From Strigamia acuminata (taxonomy: Eukaryota; Arthropoda; Chilopoda; Geophilomorpha; Linotaeniidae): a stretch of DNA of 64,000 bases. Of the stretch, positions 43,071 through 51,859 are shown piece after piece; within the stretch, counting starts at the first letter, position 1, and every line of letters begins with the position of its first letter. The notes beneath the pieces are model-generated. The model worked only from the letters and a program-made list of their open reading frames with translations, had not been told where the DNA came from and made no database searches. The position numbers were made by a program, and so were the translations under genes. The stretch spans positions 30,117,118-30,181,117 of the forward strand of contig OX442314.1 in assembly GCA_949358305.1 (NCBI GenBank), written 5' to 3'.

Positions 43071-43597
43071 AATTGTAAAAATTATTGTTAATTAAAGTAT
43101 TCACATGACCTGAACAATGTTTCTTTCAAATTAATATTAATTAAATTAAAATTTTCTAAAAACAAATATAAAATAACAAACATTAACATTACTGCTAAAA
43201 ATAAAAAAAAATTAAAATTAAAAATTTTCACAGACAACAGGATTTGAACCCGTGTGGAAAGATTCCTAGTCCATTGCCTTAACCACTGGGCCACCACTAC
43301 AAACTTTTGTTAGTTTCATTAAGACAGTCATGTTGGTGAACAAAGTTATGATGTCATATGTCATGTGATATCAAATTACTTGGGTTCCAGGGTAAGGTTT
43401 GAACAGGCTAATCACCAAGTGTAGTGCTAAACTTGACCTTTTTACTCAAAAAATCAAAAAATAGTATTTCAACACAGTAAAGAATCATGGGTGTTGTAAC
43501 TGTTTGTAACAATGTGAGAGAGAGGTGCATTTAAATATTTGAAAGAAACATAGCTCAGGTCATGTGAATACTTTATTTAACAATAATTTTAACAATT
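43071..43597. mobile_element. Foldback element with about 61-bp inverted repeats enclosing a tRNA-like sequence
   Basis: 43071-43131 and 43537-43597 are inverted copies (shared core TTAAAGTATTCACATGACCTGA and TGTTTCTTTCAAAT). Absent from the matching place of the other duplication arm near 61740-61800. No transposase. Confidence 0.8.
43229..43300 (-). pseudogene. tRNA-like Pol III sequence (degenerate tRNA or SINE head)
   Basis: On the - strand the A box TGGCCCAGTGG and B box GGTTCAAATCC are correctly spaced in 72 nt. The D and T arms can form, but the acceptor and anticodon stems pair badly. Not a functional tRNA. Confidence 0.6.
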
Positions 43598-43740
43598 GAT
43601 TTTCTTTGATAAATATTAATAATTATTGATTTTCCTTGATAAATATTAATGAAAATTGATTTATCTTGAGGAAATTGATATTTTAGATACAACCAAACAT
43701 TTTTCGCAATTCTTATTCTGTTTTCTATTACTTTTTCCAG

Positions 43741-44180
43741 ACACATCCCACGCAAACAAGCTTCATGTCCAGTGTCGATGGTGCCGTGTCGATCTTCACA
43801 CACAATGCGCCTACCAAATGATGATGCCCGAAGCCATAGCTATTGTTTGCGCACCCAAATTCAACGAGTAAATCATCCACAACTAAAATCAAAATCAAAA
43901 TCAAAATCAAATACAATTTCTCTTTTATTCCGACAAATTAGAACCGGTTTATTCGCACTCACGCCCGACTACGGCCTCGATTACATCGCTAAATGCCAAC
44001 TGCTAGGCTTTCATCCGCACCCCAAAGACCCCCCATTATACGAAGTAAAAGCAACGAAAGAAAAACACTAAAAATCAAATCGATTTAATAATTTATATTT
44101 GAAATTGCTTGCAGACTTGTTCGCACGTCATAACGAGTGGCGAGGCGCAGGTTACCATCGTGGACTTAAGGAAATCTTAA
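43741..44180 (+). pseudogene. STAMBP tail copy: last three exons, frameshifted
   Basis: Exons 43741-43867, 43942-44044 and 44115-44180 keep the splice sites of the right-hand gene. The first has a 14-bp insertion (a GTGCCGTGTCGAT-type partial duplication after AGTGTCGAT). This shifts frame right after the JAMM SSVD motif and loses the rest of the domain. The upstream exon with the GWIH half of the zinc site is absent; a foldback element lies there instead. Not translatable as a deubiquitinase. Confidence 0.92.
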
Positions 44181-44273
44181 CGAGTTTAAATGCGATGCGA
44201 TATACTCGATATATGTGAATTATTCTATAAAGATATTTTTATTGAGTCTAATTTTCCGAGTGAAGGGAAGCGC

Positions 44274-44895
44274 TGTGAGTGTTTGGACGGTCGCCACGTG
44301 GTCGGGGGAGAGCCACGAGACGCTGGACACAACACACACGATAGAATTCACTCCGAAATACACAAGAGACACAAGTTTAGTTTAAGGTAAGCTTTATTGA
44401 TGTCTAGGGGTATGATGTGGTGTCTCCCAGTGCATTTCCCAATGCGACGGCTGCGAACAGCCGTCCCTAACAAGACCGCGTGGCACGGCGGCCAATGGCC
44501 GCCATGACACACGAGGTCGGAATACCGTTTAGCCGTGTCGTCGCTACGTTCACGGAGAACGCAGGACGGACACGGGGAACGTGGACTATCAAGTCCCGGC
44601 GGGCGACAGAGTCGCTACGCCAACTGGATTCGTCATTGCCGCCAGCGTGGAAGAGCGATCGTGGAAGCGAACGTTCGCCATGCTGGAAGTTAGAGAACTC
44701 TCTCGGCCTCTGCGGGGCCCACCACTTCCGGAAGGGGCACTTCCGGTTCCCAATTGGCCGAGCCAACGACCATCAGCTCCACCTGGTGCGGGGGTCCGCA
44801 ACAGGTGCGCGCGAGAAACACACGAGGTGCGCGAGAGCCGTGGAAGCGCCGTGTGTTGCAGGCAAGTGAGCGGACTGAGCGGGCAGCCGGTCACA
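44274..44895 (-). repeat. Solo LTR with TSD GCGC and a preserved empty site
   Basis: 622 bp with inverted ends TGTGA/TCACA, flanked by GCGC at 44270-44273 and 44896-44899. The same sequence without insertion is at 61113-61116 in the other arm. AATAAA on the - strand near 44395 sets the orientation. Related to the E4 LTR. Confidence 0.93.
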
Positions 44896-45042
44896 GCGCA
44901 CTGATTGAATATTTAAGCTAAGCTGTTTTAATATTTTGTTATTTACAAAGAAAAAAATAAATAAAAATAAAGATATGCACCGAATGAAAAAAATCATGTT
45001 CTATTGAATTAATTTAAATGCAATTGTTAGGGGTAAAGATCA

Positions 45043-45180
45043 GGTAAAAATGAGTAAAATCAAGTAGAAATGAGTAAAAATTAAGTAGAAATGAGTAAAA
45101 ATTAAGTAGAAATGAGTAAAAATTAAGTAAAAACAGTTAAAATCAAGTAAAAATAGCTAAAAACCAAAGAAAAGCAGGTA
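45043..45180. repeat. 20-21-bp tandem repeat, left arm
   Basis: Units like TAGAAATGAGTAAAAATTAA. A counterpart is at 60826-60990 in the right arm. Confidence 0.8.
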
Positions 45181-45378
45181 AAAATCGAGAAAAAGAAGAA
45201 AAAAACTGATAAAACCATGTAATACCCGGTTTAAAAAGTGTGAAAACGTGTAAAATCGAAATATCGATCATTCCATTTATTTTATTTTGTTTAAAACCCA
45301 GATTTAAAAAAAAGCAAAACGGAACTTATAAGCGAAGCGAAACAGGCATTTTCAATTTCCCTAACTCCAGACCTTGGT

Positions 45379-45938
45379 ATAATGTCGTAAACATATCTTT
45401 AATTTTTCTTTTTTTCATTAAACAATTAAAAAATTGAAAAAATTGAATAAAAGTTATTTAAAAATTTGAAAAAATTGAGTCAAAGTTATTGATAAGTTTG
45501 AAAAATTTGAAATGATTGCAAATATTCTAATTATTAGAATGATGTTTACGGGTATTTGTAAATTTATTTGTAAATTAGTTATTTGCTTCATATCGTAGCA
45601 AATTTTGTAATTTTCAAAAATAGTCTCGTTCTTTCAATCTTACAAATCCTCATTAAATCAAATCAGTAAAAACAATACCGAAACAAAAAACTTCCACTCG
45701 TCACTGAAAAAAGCATTGCAGTGAAAACGGACTTTATTCCATAAAAAGATTCTATTTTAAACACAAAATTTGAAATAATGCAACTATTTTCTTATGAAAA
45801 ACACGAACAAATAATTTTCTTGAATAATCAATAGTGGGGGAATGACAATCAGAAGTGATCGGAGAAAAATTCTAAATGCGCTTAAGAAAGATTCTAGCGA
45901 TTGTCATCCTCCTCGATTGAACCGAGTATAATCGTCTT
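45379..45938 (-). other. Downstream flank of gene X
   Basis: AT-rich, includes the probable 3' UTR of X (AATAAA-like words). 45379-45640 is the sequence copied at 39108-39460. Confidence 0.5.
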
Positions 45939-47155
45939 TCAATCCGTCAAATCATCATCAAAACAAGTCAGGATATTGTTCAATGGATACGGACTGTTAG
46001 CCATCACTTCCAAAAATTCAACGCAAGAAAACGACCCATTAGCTTTAGCCTTCCTCTCGTTAACCTCCATCATGTTCTTAAATCGACTCATCTCATCCTC
46101 CGCCATTAAACACCAAGTGCCAAACTTGTCAACATCTTTCACAGTTCTAGCGCTGCAATTCTTGAATTTTGTTTCCAGAAATGCAAAACCAAAATGCGCC
46201 CTTTTAAATTCAACCATTTCTTCGTCAGTAGGAAAACACCAATTAAAAAACATTTTGTACACATCTTTCCCAACAAAATACACAAAATGTGCGGCCGCAA
46301 ACGCCCCAATCTCCATCTTAATCTTCTTAATCCAACCATCCCAACCGCCGCTCTCGAAAACCTCTTCGAGAAATCGATCGAGTTCCAATCCGCCGCCATT
46401 TTCAATAATCTCCGAGCAATTTGCAACGTTGGATTTAATCATTTCGTATTTATACTCGACATTTTCATTTCTAATAACCGCTTTAAAAAACTCCAAATTC
46501 CCAACACCCATCAATAATTTCCTTTCGTGTTTTAGAAAAAACCCTTCTTTAAGATTACCGGGGAGTTTGTGCCACAAAACCAGGAAAATCCGCAAAGAAA
46601 AATACACCTTTTTCAATATCATTTGCGTAATTCTTCGCAATAAAATCAAAAGGTCATTCTGACTAACAAGATGCAACAAATAGCCAATTGTGGGCAGAAA
46701 ATATTCTTGCCAAGGTCTGTTTGCGAACACCAATCGGTAAAGCAGCCCTATTGCATCGTTTTCGATGATTGACAAGAGTTGTTGTTTAGTCGCACGACTC
46801 AAACAAAAATAAAAAAGGTCAGAATGTGGTAAACCGCCCGGAAAAAACAAAATCTCCATCACTTTGTTTCTCCCCGTCTGAGTCATTCGATACCAAACGT
46901 ATTTCAAAGGTTCAACCGAATCCATCGGAAACTTGCTAAGAAAGACCTGACACGCGCTGTCGTTCATTATTTTCCATTTTCCTTGAATAAAAGTCGTCCA
47001 AAGTTGGAAAATCTCCACTTCAGTGTTGACAAAACGACCAAACATCCTCCGCGATCGATTATGCTGAATATAAGCCGGCAACATCTTCCATAAAGTAGGA
47101 ATCGCTTTTTCCAAACAAAACATGCACGCCAAACTAAAAACACTTCCATTGGCTC
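45939..47155 (-). CDS. Gene X, exon 2 (unrecognised helical protein)
   Basis: Acceptor ATGCTTTAG then exon from 47155 to the stop at 45939, about 404 residues, fully open. It aligns along its length with X' (SLACMFCLEKAIPTLWKML; RPWQEYFLPTIGYLLHLVSQ; LEFFKAVIRNENVEYKYEMIK; HFGFAFLETKFKNCSA) and has an extra 40-residue C-terminal tail. Trp/Phe/Leu-rich, probably helical repeats; no signal, membrane segment or catalytic motif seen. Exon 1 lies at 47859-47677 plus 60513-60204 and is split by element C, so the gene as a whole is broken. I do not recognise the family. Confidence 0.75.
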
Positions 47156-47676
47156 CTAAAGCATAAAATATTACATTATATTACATTATATTATTACACA
47201 TGTATCGTATTACATTCAGGGTGACCAGGTTTTGAAAATACAAAACCGGTTACCCTAATAATATTGGATTATATTAGGTGCATTCAATCTGGGTTAGAAG
47301 AAGTGACTATCACTTTCCTTCCTTTCCTCAAAGTCACTTTTCATTGAATGGACTTACTTACCACCAGACTATCCATTTCCATTTACCGTGTGCCACACGT
47401 TTGAATTTACCGTGCACACGTGTGAATTTACCGTGTTCATCGACACCAAAATGGCTGCCACAGTAGCTTTGTTAAATGTGCAATGCGCACGCACATAAGT
47501 GACTTTTAAAAGGTGGAAAAGGAACTTTCCAGTTACTTTCCTGAAAGTCACTTAGGTGACTTTACTTGGTCAACGTGTGACGTAATTATCGTCACTTCCG
47601 CCCTTTGAAAGGCAGTTAAGTCAGTTAAGTGACTTTCTACTAGCAGATGGAACGCACCTATTATATCATTCCGTGC
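47156..47676 (-). other. Gene X intron enlarged by a MITE
   Basis: The cognate intron at the left copy is about 62 bp. Here imperfect 22-bp inverted repeats (TAGGTGCGTTCCATCTG near 47667-47645; TAGGTGCATTCAATCTG near 47274-47294) delimit an insertion. A second hairpin, GGGTGACCAGGTTTTG ... CAAAACCGGTTACCC, is at 47219-47257. The exon is followed by GCACGG, not GT, at the expected donor. Confidence 0.65.
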
Positions 47677-47859
47677 CTAAAGTGTATTTGTTGTTTCTCA
47701 GTAATAAAGCAACAGTTTCCCTTTTGTCCACCGTGCCGTGGACAGTCCATGCAATGTCATTCGCGTATTCTTTTGAAATGTTGCGGTCGGTCCACGTGTA
47801 TTTCCTAAGGTAAATTAACCATTCGTATATTTGACTGCCTGTTATAAAAATTGCGTCGT
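47677..47859 (-). CDS. Gene X, second part of exon 1
   Basis: 183 nt continuing 60513-60204 in the same frame after element C and one AAAG copy are set aside. It encodes a stretch matching X' (EWLIYLRKYTWTD; DIAWTV; LLLRNN-YTLG). It ends in phase 1 at the intron, which fits exon 2. Confidence 0.85.
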
Positions 47860-47863
47860 AAAG

Positions 47864-48822
47864 TGCTGCGATCCGGGTTTTTATCCACTTAATTTCTAAT
47901 AAATTAAGCAGAAACCGCAGGTGAATGCTTTACAAGACTTATATCGCGGCCGAAACTTGTCTAGGGTTAAGTTTACGGAAATAGGAATAAAAAGACAGTT
48001 TATTATGGTAATAAAAATCACACAAATGTTTTATTCGATAAATTACAATATATACTAATTATGATTATGAATATCACAGAATAAAATGAGCGGGAAACAA
48101 TGAAACAAAGGAAGGGCTTGCAACGACTGTTGCAAGCTACAAAGCGTCAGAAATGGCGCTTAAACAACTTGAAGTTGTTAGGCGAAGGCAAATTGTCTTC
48201 GTTCTACGAACTCACGAACGATGGTCGAAGACGATGGTTCTCGTGGGCTCCTTCTACGGCTCGTGCGACGGCTCGGCGGCGGTGGTTGACGGCTGTAGGC
48301 GTCCGGCTTTCGTACGATGGCGGTGGCTGTCGTTCGCGCGACAGCGACGGCGATGGTTCACGATCGTCGGGAATCTTCTCTTCTCGATTGCTGGAATTAG
48401 CGACGGCTAATTCAAGCAGGATTGCTGGCTTTGTGCGTTTGATACACAAAGATAGCAGGTGAAACTGAGTTACAACGGTCCTCTATCAATACTTTTCTTT
48501 CAGGAGCAAAAGCAGTGATGTTGAGGTTGTTGTTGTATTTTTCAGAGTCCCGATTTGAGCCAAGACGCGAGCCCAGCACGCTTCAATATTGCGCAGAAAA
48601 CCTGCGCACTTAGCTCAAATGGGTGCAACTAGTGGTTATTACACCATATTGCACCATAACGGCTAATAACCGTTTTCACCCCGGACAACCTGGGGTGATA
48701 TGTGCCTAGAGAGGATTTCTCCCCTCGGTCACATGATCTGACTTGGCGTGTGCCACAGTCAAATTAATTAGAAGATAATTAATTTAATCTTCTAAGTTGG
48801 TGAATATTTTGAGATCACCACA
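47864..48822 (-). repeat. Element C 3' LTR
   Basis: 959 bp; on the - strand TGTGGTGATCTC ... CGCAGCA. Many hairpins, for example GCTTGCAACGACTGTTGCAAGC (written in two halves: GCTTGCAA and TTGCAAGC, near 48117-48138) and GAATTAGC/GCTAATTC near 48392-48413. Confidence 0.95.
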
Positions 48823-48835
48823 CATCCCCCCATTT
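48823..48835 (-). other. Polypurine tract of element C
   Basis: On the - strand AAATGGGGGGATG directly before the 3' LTR. Confidence 0.8.
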
Positions 48836-48874
48836 AAGACGAATCTTACATGGAGAGAAAATGAACGAACCAAT

Positions 48875-51670
48875 TTATGATTCGTCCATGGTCTGAGTTC
48901 GCTCAGGCGTCAACGGGCGCATCATATCCGTGGTGTCGTCCCTCGGGTTGGACCGCTCGTTAACCGTACACAGGTCGCGACCTGCGTTTGGTCCGGAGAC
49001 CATTCCAGGGTTGACATGAAGCCAAACCTGGATGATTCTTGCCGAGTTCGCTCGGTTGAAGAATCCTAGCGCCGCGAACTCGATTGGATCCTCTGGCGCT
49101 AATCGTGCTCTCAGGAGTCGATCATGGAGCACCGATGGTGGGCTTAACACCCGGATGTGGTCCTCGAGCCACATAAACACCTGCCTCGACAACTTGTGGT
49201 TGTTGCTAAGCAGTGTTCGCGTATCCGGCGTCAAATAGAAGTGCGGATACAGGCGCATTAGGGTCTTGAAAGCCGACTCTTTTTTCAGCGGCTTGACCTT
49301 CGTCTCCGGCTTGGCTGGCGGCGGCGGCGGCGGACGTGAGTCTTCCGTCGTGGCATCGTCAAACTGGCACTGCGGGCCCAAGAAAACCAACGCAGGTGCG
49401 GAGGTTGACGAGGGTGTGACGCCTCGTCCCGGTGCTCGACCCACACCGGGGAGCTGACGGGTTTCGACTACCCGTTGAACTCCGGCTGGAGTTTGAGAAC
49501 TTCCGGCGTTCTCTGGCCAAAATGAACATCCAGCGCCCTCTTGGGCCGACTGGAAAACAGCCAGTGACGCAGCTGCTGTGGCGCTTGTAACTGGAAGCGG
49601 TGGTCTTCCGGTCATTCGCGCCGTGGCCTTCGCAAAGGACCACTCGGTTCGCAACCGAACGGCGGCCTCTTCTTCGGTCTCACCGTTTGCTACGACTTGC
49701 TTTATTAGCTCGGCTAAGATCGTAGGCGGGTCGAGCCTGAGGTGGTACCACAGCTCGACTTTCTTCTCCGACAGGCCCATCGGCGCGGTCCAAAGGTACG
49801 TTATGGCCGCTAACGCCTGTCCTGGCGAAGGAAGAACACCAGGGTACAACACCCTAGTCATCCCCGGAATTAGCTGACGCTGAAAATCCATCAGACGGGG
49901 ATCATCAATGGTATTGATGTCGGAGACTTCTAGCCTTTCAGCTAGTCTCTGCCAGTCCTTCTGCGACTCGGCGATCTGGGCGCTTTGGTATGCGTCCAGC
50001 TTCTGGAGCACTTCCTGCTGTGCTCTAATGGGTTGCTGCTCGTAGCAGGTCCATTGTGGGCCGAATGACTCACTAAAAAATGGCCGGAGTTGCAGGTTGC
50101 TAACTCCAGCCGGCAAGCGGGAAACATATCCTTGTTCGGGCAAGCGGCTAGCATGTCCAGGTACTGGCACGCTACAGTCGGGAAAAATATCACCGACAAC
50201 ACGTCTCATGGCGTATGGAGTAGCCGAGTTGTCCACTTTGAACGTGGAGGCGGTTCGGCTACTTCGGGCGGACTTAATTGTGGAGTCCGATTCAAAACTC
50301 AGCGAAGACGACGAGCCAAACGACTCTGGTGTCCGTCCTCGTCGCGACTGCGGGCGTGATGGCTGCGCGTCAGTCGAATATGGGCGTGATCGCTTCTGAC
50401 GTTCCTCTCGATCGCGGCTTGATTCGCGGAACATCGGTCGGACTGGAACCGGCGGAGGGAGTTGCCCCACCCTCAAATCCTCGTCTTGCGGCGGAGGATT
50501 GATGGCCGCTGGGGCCGGAATTTCATCTTCTTGATAAAAAGGGAGAGCGCAACGCGCTTGCTCCTCTGCCTCGTGTTCTCGAGCCAGTTGTCGATTTTCG
50601 TCGACGCGAAGCTGCACCGCGGCAGCTCTGAGTGCTTTGGACGGGAAAAATCCCGGAAAATCGTTAAAACACCCGGCGAGCGCCAACTGGTGGAGCTCGG
50701 TTTGTGTGACGGGAAGTTGTGGGTTCCCGTCACGAACGGATTTGCGATACCGTTTAACGACTTCGCGTTGTGTCGTCTTGAGGTTCTTCCTCAATTGGGT
50801 TAGAGCACCGTAATTAATTCCGGTACTCTTTAGCGCTCTTCTGCGCTCGTGACGCTCTCGTGGCGTCACTGGCCACTGGTTGTGCAGCAACTCTGCTGCA
50901 AGCGGTCCTGGGGGGCTCTCGTCGAGCGTCCACTCGATTTCGTCGACACCGTCCACGTGAAGGCGCTCGATGAATCTTCCTTTTGCACCAAATCCTTGCA
51001 GCGCTGATCTGCTGAAGTCGTGGCGCAACTTCCACCAGGTATTGTTTGCCGTCTTCAGTCTTCTGATTTTTTCGGGCAATGCCGCTCGAAAAATCAGCGG
51101 GTGCTGAGTCGGCACGTGATCGGGAAGCGCGAATGGCGTTTCTCGATCCCTCTCGATCTGTATTCGAAGAAAAATAAATAAATTAGTTTATTTAAAAATA
51201 AACAAATAATTTCTTATTTGAAATATTTTTTAAGCTTAGCGCTTGTGGCTGTGAGTCACTAAGGGATGTTGGTTGTCATGGCAACTCCCTTCGCACATGC
51301 TTGAAGCACGTGACTTTTATAGCCGCCATTTTTATTTTTTAGCGGCTTGTGTTTGAAGTCAGGAAAAGTGAAATTACTCAATTTTTCTGACTTAAACACT
51401 TGGTAAAAATTTATTCTAATAATTTACCCGTTGTTGAAGCGTCAATTGAACGTCTTCATTTGCCCCTTCCATGGGCATTTCTCCGTCCGCCTGGAGTTGG
51501 ATCGCTTCCTCGTCCATTCTCTTTCGTTTTCCGGTAATTTCGGAAATTCTTTCGTCTTGAAAGAGAAATAATACATAAATCTTATGTTTTATCAAATTTT
51601 TCATACAGAAAAATTACTTACGATCAGGTTGTCGAACTATTCGGGTCGTAACGTAGGCGATGCGATGCAT
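48875..51670 (-). CDS. Element C third gene (ORF3), probable three-exon protein of unknown function
   Basis: On the - strand: exon 1 51670-51622 (ATG, 16 codons plus 1 nt) with donor GTAAGT; exon 2 51555-51428 with acceptor TTTCTCTTTCAAG and donor GTAAAT; exon 3 51157-48875 with acceptor CGAATACAG. Introns are 66 and 270 nt. Phases 1 and 0 join without error to give about 819 residues. Exon 2 encodes KRKRMDEEAIQLQ, like the MDEE start of element A exon 1. The body is Arg/Ser/Pro-rich with a PPPPPP tract, and the C-terminal domain (VFMWL; LHDRLLRARLAP; VWLH; NPRD) matches the end of element A ORF3. No signal peptide or membrane span. Upstream there are two CRE sites. Splicing is inferred from sequence. 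Confidence 0.75.
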
Positions 51671-51743
51671 ACACTCTCGAAACTTTTGAAAAAGTGACTA
51701 AGTTCGTTGATTGCAAACACGAACTTGGATTAGAGACGCTTTG

Positions 51744-51807
51744 TGACGTCACTAATTATAACGTATGATTAACGTTGTCATTCGAGTGGGTACTACGAAT
51801 GACGTCA
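51744..51807 (-). promoter_or_regulatory. Candidate internal promoter of element C ORF3 with two CRE palindromes
   Basis: Full TGACGTCA palindromes at 51744-51751 and 51800-51807, with a TATA-like TTATAATTA (- strand, 51761-51753) between them. Located between the pol stop and the ORF3 ATG at 51670. Confidence 0.55.
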
Positions 51808-51859
51808 CGAGATTGCTTTCTCGGATCTTTTGGGTAAACCCAAAAGGTGAAAGACAACA

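Larger units (their letters stand above)
43610..45378 (+). repeat. Left arm of an inverted duplication (matches 60650-61800 reversed)
   Basis: Contains the STAMBP tail copy, its 3' flank and a 20-21-bp tandem repeat zone, in the same order as the reverse complement of the right arm. Homology stops near 45378, just after AACTCCAGAC. The left arm is longer because of the solo LTR. Confidence 0.85.

Noticed and set aside
43229-43300. Functional tRNA gene
   Set aside because: Acceptor and anticodon stems do not pair; only the A and B boxes and the T arm are good.
45901-46662. 253-codon + strand ORF
   Set aside because: It is the antisense shadow of gene X exon 2.
47369-47551. Short frames near the X intron as small genes
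   Set aside because: They lie within the MITE insertion and are bounded by its inverted repeats.
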